Shown here piece by piece: positions 1-5,161 of a stretch of DNA of 5,161 bases (its first letter is position 1; each line of letters begins with the position of its first letter). The notes below the pieces were generated by a model. The model was not told the origin of the DNA. It ran no database searches and saw only the letters and a list, made by a program, of their open reading frames with translations. This stretch comes from Alphaproteobacteria bacterium (GTDB lineage Bacteria > Pseudomonadota > Alphaproteobacteria > Micavibrionales > Micavibrionaceae): NCBI GenBank assembly GCA_030639165.1, contig DAOWDF010000104.1, positions 1-5,161 of the forward strand, in the 5' to 3' direction. The translations under genes were made by a program, and so were the position numbers.

Positions 1-246
1 ATTTAGTTTCTTGATTACGTATTTGGCAATATTATTAGATCCAATAAACGCGGTTTGAGTTTTAATGAATGCTGCATCTTTACCGCTAAAAATTAATTGT
101 GTTGTTGCGCTATAGGTTGGCTTGGTGTTTTGCAATATTAGAGCAGTTGATGATAATCCCAGTAATGTAATTCCTAAGATCATAGCTTTTTTGCGCTTAA
201 TCATATGCGGTAAATTTGTTTTATAATTTGTATGGTTGGGGGTCAT
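1..246 (-). CDS. Wzz/GumC-like polysaccharide chain-length determinant, N-terminal part (cut by window edge)
   Basis: Only the first 82 codons are present; the gene runs off the left edge. The product begins with a short polar cytoplasmic stretch, then a membrane segment (about residues 21-39, AMILGITLLGLSSTALIL). A periplasmic start follows, with TYSATTQLIF and then a TQ...IGSNNIAKYVIKKLN stretch. This matches the opening of Wzz/GumC-type proteins, where the first transmembrane helix is followed by a Y-[ST]-A strand and a 'TQ..L..S..IA..V...L' helix. Known members sit in the inner membrane and set the chain length or export of O-antigen or exopolysaccharide. The ATG at 246 is chosen because it has a purine-rich GAGGGAG upstream and forms an ATGA overlap with the preceding gene. 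A later in-frame ATG at 204 has no ribosome site. Whether a C-terminal tyrosine-kinase domain follows cannot be seen. Confidence 0.72.
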   Translation of the reverse strand, partial: MTPNHTNYKTNLPHMIKRKKAMILGITLLGLSSTALILQNTKPTYSATTQLIFSGKDAAFIKTQTAFIGSNNIAKYVIKKLN

Positions 247-545
247 GAAAGATGCGCTCCCTCACAATAATATGATTTTTTCCTTGAAGTGAGCTGCGCC
301 AAAAATGATATGACTTTCGACGCATTAATTCTTGGTTCAAGGATCAAATTTGACGCATATACTTCACTGGCACTGAGTAGGCGGTTTTTATTGGGGGTTG
401 ATATATAATTTTTCACAATAGCTAGCGATATATAGGACGCGCTGTTCTTTAAATATGGTTTGCGCATAGGAAGACAGTAGGCAAAAGCGCCAATAAGTGT
501 AAGCAATAGCGATATGTTTTTTGCTCTAGAAGCTCTGAACTGCAT
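243..545 (-). CDS. Small membrane-anchored or exported protein of unknown function, coupled to the Wzz-like gene
   Basis: I do not recognise this 100-residue protein. It has three basic residues near the N-terminus (R4, R7, K9), then one hydrophobic segment (about residues 10-25, with SLLLTLIGAFAYCLP). This would be a signal anchor or an uncleaved or cleaved signal peptide, with the basic, mostly polar remainder outside the cytoplasm. There are two cysteines, C24 at the end of the hydrophobic segment and C94 near the C-terminus. The residues before C24 do not form a lipobox. The TGA stop overlaps the ATG of the Wzz-like gene as ATGA, the main argument that this is a real gene. The start at 545 has a weak GGAA about five bases upstream. 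A role alongside polysaccharide assembly is inferred only from position. Confidence 0.6.
   Translation of the reverse strand: MQFRASRAKNISLLLTLIGAFAYCLPMRKPYLKNSASYISLAIVKNYISTPNKNRLLSASEVYASNLILEPRINASKVISFLAQLTSRKKSYYCEGAHLS
257..263 (-). promoter_or_regulatory. Ribosome binding site of the Wzz-like gene
   Basis: GAGGGAG on the minus strand lies 10 bases before the ATG at 246, inside the last codons of the upstream small gene. It favours this start over the ATG at 204, which has no such site. The spacing is slightly long. Confidence 0.5.
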
Positions 546-572
546 CGGTTTCCATGACGGTATATGGTGAAT

Positions 573-578
573 ATTATA
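573..578 (-). promoter_or_regulatory. Possible -10 element for the small gene and Wzz-like gene
   Basis: A perfect TATAAT on the minus strand lies about 28 bases upstream of the ATG at 545. The hexamer 16-17 bases further upstream fits TTGACA poorly, so this is only a candidate. In such AT-rich DNA a TATAAT can occur by chance. Confidence 0.25.
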
Positions 579-605
579 TGATTATTTACAAGCATAGTAA
601 TCTTT

Positions 606-614
606 TTATCCACA
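606..614 (+). promoter_or_regulatory. Perfect DnaA-box consensus, single copy
   Basis: TTATCCACA matches the consensus DnaA box exactly. It lies in the 182-base gap between the regulator gene and the small gene, just upstream of the candidate -10 at 573-578. No second box was found nearby and no origin-like DNA unwinding element is evident. If functional it is more likely a DnaA titration or transcription-control site than an origin. Confidence 0.35.
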
Positions 615-727
615 GCTAGCAAGGGAGTATGTATAGGAAAATATGCTGGTGTAGTAACGCCATCCCAGGCGCACTATTTGACTTGTGATACGAGTTGTTG
701 CGTATTTATAAAATGTGGTTCAATTCG

Positions 728-1540
728 CTATTTTGTGATGTTGTGTTCAATGATGTGTGATCCTACTGGAAGGTCAATTAATTTTATATTTGCTTCTGGG
801 GAGACTCCGTCTGATTTGAATAAATCATCGAAGTTATGAATAGCTTCCGCAAAACGATTTGCTGCATCATTTGGTTCGGTTTCGTAGATTGGTCTTTGGA
901 GCAACAATGCAAATTCATTTGCTTTTGTTTGGGCAATTATATCAGATTGTCGGCGTAGTCTAACAAGGTGATTTGATAGCTTGGCAACTGTGTAGTTTGC
1001 TGCAGCTGGGCCCTCTATTTCATAAATATGGCTATAATTTGTTATGCTGATGAAAACTATAAATGAACGTTCACCATATCTATCTGCACGATCAATGGCG
1101 GAAAGAAATAATTGATTAAATGCTGATTTGGCAATTATTCCACCAGCACTTGGAAAATCTTCGCTGTCATCACCGATTTGTTTTATTAGTGATATTAGAT
1201 ATTTTGCGTTATCTATTATATCATCGAGTTTATCATTATTAATTGGTTTTTTCAGGCGATCATTTGCACCAGATTCTATGGCTTCTTTTTGTTTTAGGTT
1301 ATTGCCCATTTGTATTATATAAGGGTAATGCCCTGTAGCTAGCCTTAAATTGATTATTGGTGCGCGTGCGCTGGTTAGTGGTGACGGATCAATAAATACT
1401 ACATCAAAACTTTCTGATGTCATCAGTTCTGTAGCGTCATTTTTATTTGGCTCTATAGTTATTTTATGACCTAATGGCTCAAGGCGATTACTAATAAGCT
1501 GTGATATAAGATTTCTGCTATCTATAATCAGGATTTTCAT
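728..1540 (-). CDS. Response-regulator-like protein: atypical receiver domain plus degenerate GGDEF-like domain
   Basis: This 270-residue protein has an N-terminal receiver fold (about 1-118) and a C-terminal GGDEF-like fold (about 133-238). In the receiver, D51 fits the phospho-acceptor and K98-P99 the conserved lysine. The usual acidic pair is reduced to D7-S8, and the switch Thr/Ser position appears to be M78. The second domain has the GGDEF pattern, but the signature is KANEF (206-210), the two aspartates of the first metal-binding strand are S165 and T167, and the DxLTGLxNR motif is absent. Diguanylate cyclase activity is therefore not expected. RQSD (197-200) sits exactly five residues before KANEF, where the c-di-GMP inhibitory I-site RxxD belongs. 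It may act as a c-di-GMP or phospho-signal receptor; its output is unknown. A weak AAAGAAAG precedes the ATG. It is divergent from rnd and upstream of the polysaccharide-type genes on its own strand. Confidence 0.78.
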   Translation of the reverse strand: MKILIIDSRNLISQLISNRLEPLGHKITIEPNKNDATELMTSESFDVVFIDPSPLTSARAPIINLRLATGHYPYIIQMGNNLKQKEAIESGANDRLKKPINNDKLDDIIDNAKYLISLIKQIGDDSEDFPSAGGIIAKSAFNQLFLSAIDRADRYGERSFIVFISITNYSHIYEIEGPAAANYTVAKLSNHLVRLRRQSDIIAQTKANEFALLLQRPIYETEPNDAANRFAEAIHNFDDLFKSDGVSPEANIKLIDLPVGSHIIEHNITK

Positions 1541-1730
1541 TGTAATGCTTTCTTTGGTATCTTTATATATTATTAAATTACAAGGCTATAGGACTCAGGC
1601 TTCTAACATAATGCCAAAAAAACTATTAAAAAAATACTAATATTTCTCTAAACTATTTATGTTGGCCTTTATTTGGCAGTTTAATTCAGATAAGATGAAT
1701 AGTTTTCTGCTTAATTATAAGGATGTTACA
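1541..1730. other. Divergent intergenic region between the regulator gene and rnd
   Basis: This very AT-rich stretch must hold the 5' ends of both divergent transcripts. It contains two seven-base A-tracts (1616-1622 and 1628-1634) whose centres are 12 bases apart, which may bend the DNA slightly. I could not find a convincing -35/-10 pair on either strand. An open frame in phase with rnd extends back to an ATG at 1659, but this part has no ribosome site and is not homologous-looking, so it is treated as untranslated leader. Confidence 0.4.
1719..1723 (+). promoter_or_regulatory. Ribosome binding site that fixes the rnd start
   Basis: AAGGA lies seven bases before the ATG at 1731. The in-frame ATGs at 1659 and 1695 have no such site, so 1731 is the likely start. 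Confidence 0.65.
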
Positions 1731-2342
1731 ATGAGTATTACACTGCATAAAAATGATTTACCTGATGATGTTGATTTGGGTGATGTTGTCGCAATTGACA
1801 CTGAAACTATGGGTCTTAAGCCCGATCGTGATAGGTTATGTTTAGTTCAGCTTTCATGTGGTGATGGAAATGCTCATTTAGTGCAGATGCTTGATAGTTC
1901 ATATGATGCCCCGAATTTGAAAAGGCTAGTAGCAAACCCTGATGTAAAGAAACTTTTTCATTTCGCGCGTTTTGATGTTGCGATAATGAAAAAATACCTA
2001 GAGGTAGATTGTCCCAATATTTATTGCACGAAAATTGCATCAAGATTGGTGCGTACCTATACGGATAAGCATGGTTTGAAGAATTTATGCCGTGAAGTTC
2101 TGGGCATTGATATAAGTAAGCAATATCAATCATCTGATTGGGGCGCCGCCGAATTATCTACCGAGCAGTTAAATTATGCTGCTAGTGACGTTTATTATTT
2201 GCATAAGTTAAAGGCGCGGCTTGATGTTATGTTGGAGCGCGAGGGGCGCACTGAATTGGCGCAAAATTGTTTTGATTTTATGGCAACGCGCGTTGATCTT
2301 GATTTAAGTGGTTGGGCAGAAGAGGATATCTTCGCACACTAA
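1731..2342 (+). CDS. rnd: Ribonuclease D, short form (DEDDy 3'-5' exonuclease)
   Basis: This 203-residue protein is a cytoplasmic 3'-5' exoribonuclease of the DEDDy family, which trims tRNA and other stable RNA 3' ends. All three exonuclease motifs are visible: Exo I with D23-T-E25, Exo II with D82 in HFARFDVAIM, and Exo III with Y149 and D153 (Y-x3-D). The protein ends soon after the exonuclease fold and lacks the HRDC domains of E. coli RNase D (375 residues). Short forms of about this length are usual in alphaproteobacteria. The start at 1731 has a good AAGGA; an upstream frame extension of 24 codons is rejected. The gene lies 113 bases before kdsD on the same strand, the order commonly seen in alphaproteobacteria. 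It may have its own transcript or be read into kdsD. Confidence 0.92.
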   Translation: MSITLHKNDLPDDVDLGDVVAIDTETMGLKPDRDRLCLVQLSCGDGNAHLVQMLDSSYDAPNLKRLVANPDVKKLFHFARFDVAIMKKYLEVDCPNIYCTKIASRLVRTYTDKHGLKNLCREVLGIDISKQYQSSDWGAAELSTEQLNYAASDVYYLHKLKARLDVMLEREGRTELAQNCFDFMATRVDLDLSGWAEEDIFAH

Positions 2343-2440
2343 GTTCACTATATTCAACTGTGGCCGTCGTTAAATTTCGTCTCACGTATGAATGATACGC
2401 TTCGCCTCATTTGCATATAGAGAACTTAAGTATATTAATG

Positions 2441-2446
2441 AAAAGG
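2441..2446 (+). promoter_or_regulatory. Ribosome binding site of kdsD, supporting a TTG start
   Basis: AAAAGG is followed nine bases later by TTG at 2456. The only nearby in-frame ATG (2438) meets a stop after three codons, so TTG is the first usable start that keeps the family's normal N-terminus. Confidence 0.6.
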
Positions 2447-2455
2447 TAAAAGATT

Positions 2456-3451
2456 TTGGCTGATAATTCTAATTCGCAAAAAGATATAGATTGTGCGGTT
2501 CACGTATTGATGGAAGAGGCAAAAGCTCTTGAGACGCTTGCGTCTGTTGTTGATGGTGAGTTTCATCGGGCGGTAGAATCTGTGCATAAAATGAAACAAG
2601 TTGGTCAAGGTACGGGTCGCTTGATCGTTGCAGGCATTGGTAAAAGCGGGCATGTGGCGCGAAAGATTGCGGCAACCTTATCATCTACGGGCACGCCTGC
2701 ATTTTTCGTTCATCCTGGTGAAGCTAGCCATGGTGATATGGGGATGATTACAGAGTATGATGTTGTAATTATGCTGTCTAACTCTGGTGAAAATTCCGAG
2801 CTATCTGACCTTATTCATTATACGCGCCGTTATAACATTACGCTGATCGCGATGACTGGCAATGAAAACTCAACATTGGCTAATCACGCGGATATCAAGC
2901 TGCTTATGCCTAAGGTTGGTGAGGTTTGTCCGAATGGCCTTGCTCCTACGACTTCGACTACTATGATGATAGCTTATGGTGATGCGCTGGCTGTTGCTTT
3001 GCTTAAACGTATGGGGCTTACTCCAGATCAGTATAAAGTCTTTCATCCTGGTGGTAAATTAGGGCAAAAGCTGATGAAGGTATCCGAGCTTATGGTGGCA
3101 GGTGATGATTTACCAATTGTCTCTAAAGATGCCCTGATGTCAGAGGCTTTGCTTGTGCTTACGGGGAAGAATTTGGGCGCGGTTCTAGTGTTTGATGGTA
3201 AGGATATGCTTGGGATTGTTACGGATGGTGACTTGAAGCGCCATATGTCGCCTGACCTGCTACAAAAGCCTGTGGTTGATATCATGACCTCTGATCCCAT
3301 GACTATTTCGCAAGATGCTCTGGCTGTTGAGGCTTTGGATATAATGACGAAGCGCCAAGGAAATTACATTACCAGCTTAATTGTGACTGGTGATGGCAAA
3401 GTTTCTGGAATGATACGTTTGCAAGATTGTTTGCAAGCTGGCATTGCCTGA
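2456..3451 (+). CDS. kdsD: D-arabinose-5-phosphate isomerase (KdsD/KpsF family)
   Basis: The enzyme interconverts D-ribulose 5-phosphate and D-arabinose 5-phosphate, the first committed step toward KDO of the LPS inner core; it acts in the cytoplasm. The product has 331 residues, close to the 328 of E. coli KdsD. A SIS sugar-isomerase domain (about 40-180) contains GIGKSGHVARKIAATL, EASHGDMGMI, LSNSGENSEL and FHPGGKLGQKL. K63, H92, E115, E156 and H197 each sit four positions after the E. coli active-site residues K59, H88, E111, E152 and H193 (numbers from memory), so the active site looks intact. Two CBS domains follow (about 210-265 and 272-330), as usual. Translation starts at TTG. lptC begins 16 bases after the stop, suggesting one operon for KDO supply and LPS export. 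No kdsC lies between, unlike E. coli. A capsule-specific KpsF paralogue is possible, but the lpt context favours the housekeeping enzyme. Confidence 0.93.
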   Translation: MADNSNSQKDIDCAVHVLMEEAKALETLASVVDGEFHRAVESVHKMKQVGQGTGRLIVAGIGKSGHVARKIAATLSSTGTPAFFVHPGEASHGDMGMITEYDVVIMLSNSGENSELSDLIHYTRRYNITLIAMTGNENSTLANHADIKLLMPKVGEVCPNGLAPTTSTTMMIAYGDALAVALLKRMGLTPDQYKVFHPGGKLGQKLMKVSELMVAGDDLPIVSKDALMSEALLVLTGKNLGAVLVFDGKDMLGIVTDGDLKRHMSPDLLQKPVVDIMTSDPMTISQDALAVEALDIMTKRQGNYITSLIVTGDGKVSGMIRLQDCLQAGIA

Positions 3452-3467
3452 CCTATAGTTGTTAATA

Positions 3468-4139
3468 ATGAGTAATAATAAAGTAAATTTGGATGGATTA
3501 GCAGACGCTCGTGCTAGGCGGCTTACCGCTCGTGCTAGGCGCTCTTCGGTTAGTTTGGGGTATTCTAAGTTCGTGCGCATTATGCGTCTTGTCTTGCCAT
3601 TGGCTGCTATGGTGGTTGTGGCTGTCTTATTTATTCGCGCTGGTATGAATGAGAAGCTCGCTATATTTGTGGAAGATGATAGCTCAGGAATGCATAGTGA
3701 GCAGGATATTGTTAAGAATGAGCTGCTTAACCCTACATTTGAAAGTATGGATAAGAAGCAGCAACCTTACAAGATAACTGCTGATCGCGCTGTACAGGGG
3801 GAGAAGAATAAGGACCTTATAATGTTAGAGCGTCCTGTTGGCACTATGAACATGAATAATGGTGTTGTTATAAAAGTGCGAGCTGATGCAGGTGCTTATC
3901 GGCAAGATACAGAGCGTTTCTTTCTGCGTGGCGGCGTTCATGTAGAGCATAGCGGGGGCTATGCCTTAAAAACCCAAGAGGCGCATATTGATTTAGGTAA
4001 GGATTTCGCGTGGTCTGATTTTGATGTTGAGGCAATAGGGCCAGATATATCAATAGATGCGAAGGGTGTGCGCGCTAATGGTGCAACTGGAGAGGTCATT
4101 TTCACAGGCCCCGCAAAACTTATATTAGGAGGTAAGTGA
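3468..4139 (+). CDS. lptC: LPS export system protein LptC
   Basis: LptC is the bitopic inner-membrane partner of the LptB2FG ABC transporter and passes LPS to LptA in the periplasm. The 223-residue product has a very basic cytoplasmic N-terminus with two ARARR blocks (14-18 and 21-25) and one transmembrane helix (about 38-56). A periplasmic beta-rich LptC domain follows, marked by LLNPTFESMDKKQQPYKITA, the 'NP.F...D....PY.ITAD.A' pattern of the family. Later strand-like repeats lie around GGVHVEHSGGYALKTQEAHI and end in GPAKLILGGK. The ATG at 3468 is preferred to an in-frame TTG at 3459. Neither has a clear Shine-Dalgarno, so translation may depend on coupling to kdsD 16 bases upstream. It is longer than E. 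coli LptC (191 residues), mainly through the N-terminal tail. The stop is followed directly by the lptA start. Confidence 0.88.
   Translation: MSNNKVNLDGLADARARRLTARARRSSVSLGYSKFVRIMRLVLPLAAMVVVAVLFIRAGMNEKLAIFVEDDSSGMHSEQDIVKNELLNPTFESMDKKQQPYKITADRAVQGEKNKDLIMLERPVGTMNMNNGVVIKVRADAGAYRQDTERFFLRGGVHVEHSGGYALKTQEAHIDLGKDFAWSDFDVEAIGPDISIDAKGVRANGATGEVIFTGPAKLILGGK
3506..3541 (+). repeat. In-frame direct repeat, 15 bases with 21-base period, inside lptC
   Basis: CGCTCGTGCTAGGCG occurs at 3506-3520 and again, identical, at 3527-3541. The 21-base offset keeps the frame and gives the two ARARR blocks of the cytoplasmic tail. It looks like a small tandem duplication that has been kept at base level. 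Confidence 0.85.
4127..4132 (+). promoter_or_regulatory. Strong ribosome binding site of lptA
   Basis: AGGAGG lies within the last codons of lptC. It is nine bases from ATG 4142 but only three from the in-frame GTG at 4136, so ATG 4142 is the better start. The GTG would give a GTGA overlap with the lptC stop. Confidence 0.75.
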
Positions 4140-4141
4140 TT

Positions 4142-4969
4142 ATGTTTAGGTGTTTATTAGTTGTCTTTTGTGTTTGTGTGATTTTTATACCGAAGGTGCA
4201 GGCTCAGTCTGGTGTTGAGCTTGGTGGTAGTGAGCCATTGGAGATCACGGCGGATGAAACTTTGGAGTGGCACAGGAATGAGTTATATTTCAAGGCAGTT
4301 AAGAACGTGCGCGCTGTGCAGGGTGGTACAACCTTAGTGGCTGCTGAGCTTACTGCTAAATATCGTGATGGCGCAGAGGGTGGTATTGATATTTATGAGA
4401 TGCTTGCGGAGGGTAATGTAAGTATTACCTCTGCTGAGAGTAAGGCTTATGGCGATAAGGCAGTGTATGATGTTGCTAAGGGTTACGCCGTTATGACGGG
4501 TAAGCGTTTGCGCCTTGTATCTGATGGGCAGACGGTGCGCGCGCGTGATAAGTTTCAGTATTGGGTTAATGACGGGCGTTTAGAGGCGCTCGGAAATGCT
4601 GAGGCTGTGCGCGGGGATGATAAGCTTAAGGCTGATAAGATCACAGCAATATTCACTGAAGATAAGTCTGGTAAGCGAGTATTAGAGTCTATGGAGGCCA
4701 TTGGTAATGTAGTTATTACTACGCCTGACGAGGTTTTGACAGGTGGTCGCGCGATATATAAGGCTGCGAGCAATGTTGCTGAGCTGCATGATAATGTTAA
4801 AATCAAGCGCGGTAATAATGTGCTGGAAGGCAAGGTTGCACAGGTTAATTTGAATACAAATGTAAGTAAAATTATTGGCGGCGCTAGTGTTTCGACCAAT
4901 GGTAGTAGTAAGGATAGTGGCCGTGTACGCGGGGTTTTCTATCCCAGTGAAGTAAAGTCTGATGAGTAA
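4142..4969 (+). CDS. lptA: Periplasmic LPS-transport bridge protein LptA (OstA family)
   Basis: LptA proteins line up between LptC and LptD and carry LPS across the periplasm. The 275-residue product has a signal peptide with a hydrophobic core (residues 4-16) and a probable cut after VQA at 21. The mature part starts with PLEITADETLEW, the family's typical first strand. It holds two consecutive OstA-type units with an almost gap-free 97-residue period: KNVRAVQG (54-61) and GNAEAVRG (151-158), AEGNVSIT (89-96) and AIGNVVIT (186-193), DKAVYD (105-110) and GRAIYK (202-207). The C-terminal tail (about 246-275) is polar and rich in Ser, Gly and Lys. It is clearly longer than E. coli LptA (185 residues). 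The start overlaps the lptC end region, with a strong AGGAGG, which suggests coupled translation. The gene is not followed by lptB in this window. Confidence 0.88.
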   Translation: MFRCLLVVFCVCVIFIPKVQAQSGVELGGSEPLEITADETLEWHRNELYFKAVKNVRAVQGGTTLVAAELTAKYRDGAEGGIDIYEMLAEGNVSITSAESKAYGDKAVYDVAKGYAVMTGKRLRLVSDGQTVRARDKFQYWVNDGRLEALGNAEAVRGDDKLKADKITAIFTEDKSGKRVLESMEAIGNVVITTPDEVLTGGRAIYKAASNVAELHDNVKIKRGNNVLEGKVAQVNLNTNVSKIIGGASVSTNGSSKDSGRVRGVFYPSEVKSDE

Positions 4970-4995
4970 TTATTATTTAGATAGGTAAGTGTAAG

Positions 4996-5161
4996 ATGGA
5001 ATTATTTTTAGCTTGGATATTATTTGCATCAGTTCAGTTGGCGGCGAGCATGTCACCAGGGCCTGCATTTGTTGTGGCGGTTCGTAATTCAATGGCCTAT
5101 GGCCGTAAAGTGGGTATTTGTAGCGCGCTGGGTCTGGCTTTAGGCGTTCTTGCGCATGTGG
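4996..5161 (+). CDS. LysE/RhtB-family amino-acid exporter, N-terminal part (cut by window edge)
   Basis: The first 55 codons are present. The product starts with a hydrophobic helix (ELFLAWILFASVQLAASM) and then SPGPAFVVAVRNSMAYGRK, followed by GICSALGLALGVLAHV. This is the hallmark of the LysE/RhtB family: a first transmembrane helix ending in [ST]-P-G-P, then a short 'RN....GR..G' loop and a Gly/Ala-rich second helix. Known members export amino acids such as lysine, threonine or homoserine lactone from the cytoplasm; the substrate here cannot be read from this piece. The ATG at 4996 has only an AGGT about ten bases upstream. It lies 26 bases after lptA with no terminator between, so it may be cotranscribed, although its usual function is unrelated to LPS. 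Confidence 0.82.
   Translation, partial: MELFLAWILFASVQLAASMSPGPAFVVAVRNSMAYGRKVGICSALGLALGVLAHV

Noticed and set aside
659..672. CGCC-6 bases-GGCG hairpin in the same gap
   Set aside because: A four-base-pair stem without a T-run is too weak to call a terminator.
629..688. Plus-strand 19-codon open frame starting at ATG 629 near AAGGGAG
   Set aside because: The purine stretch is only one base from the ATG, the peptide is very short, and it has no recognisable feature.
688..705. Inverted repeat ATACG-8 bases-CGTAT downstream of the regulator gene, possible terminator
   Set aside because: The stem is only five base pairs with a loop of eight, and no T-run follows on the minus strand.
1128..1322. 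Plus-strand open frame of 64 codons
   Set aside because: It is antisense to the regulator gene, which has clear domain homology in its own frame.
1626..1640. Near match to the CtrA site (TTAA-7 bases-CTAA) in the divergent region
   Set aside because: One half-site base is wrong, and such matches are common by chance in DNA this AT-rich.
1659..1730. N-terminal extension of RNase D by 24 residues from the ATG at 1659
   Set aside because: There is no ribosome site before 1659, whereas AAGGA precedes ATG 1731 at good spacing and gives the normal family N-terminus.
2385..2399. CGTAT-5 bases-ATACG inverted repeat between rnd and kdsD
   Set aside because: The five-base-pair stem has no following T-run and cannot be told from chance; it resembles the ATACG repeat at 688-705 only in its short arms.
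2411..2436. TTGCAT ... TATATT as a promoter for kdsD
   Set aside because: The spacer is only 14 bases and no better pairing was found.

Overview
The window is AT-rich chromosomal DNA from a Gram-negative bacterium, most likely an alphaproteobacterium. The evidence is the gene order rnd - kdsD(kpsF) - lptC - lptA on the plus strand, the short RNase D without HRDC domains, and the style of the proteins. I cannot name the genus from the sequence.

The left part (1-1540) is read on the minus strand. In transcription order it holds three genes. The first encodes a two-domain regulator with an atypical receiver domain and a degenerate GGDEF-like domain (1540-728). A 182-base gap follows, carrying a perfect DnaA box and a possible -10 element. 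Next is a 100-residue membrane-anchored or exported protein of unknown function (545-243). It overlaps by four bases (ATGA) the start of a Wzz/GumC-like polysaccharide chain-length protein, whose first 82 codons are in the window (246-1, cut by the edge). The last two genes look translationally coupled and suggest the start of a surface-polysaccharide locus. The intergenic region 1541-1730 is AT-rich and separates the two divergent gene sets.

The right part (1731-5161) is read on the plus strand. RNase D (rnd) is followed by D-arabinose-5-phosphate isomerase (kdsD, TTG start), which feeds KDO synthesis. Then come lptC (inner-membrane-anchored part of the LPS transporter) and lptA (periplasmic LPS bridge, here with two tandem OstA-type units). 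kdsD, lptC and lptA are tightly packed and probably one operon: LPS core sugar supply plus LPS export. Where alphaproteobacteria usually carry lptB (and then rpoN), this window has the start of a LysE/RhtB-family exporter gene (4996 onward, cut by the edge).

No RNA gene, CRISPR array, insertion sequence or convincing rho-independent terminator was seen. The theme is cell-envelope polysaccharide. The most interesting points are the regulator that keeps a c-di-GMP I-site but has lost the GGDEF active site, the uncharacterised small gene coupled to the Wzz-like gene, and the altered operon after lptA.
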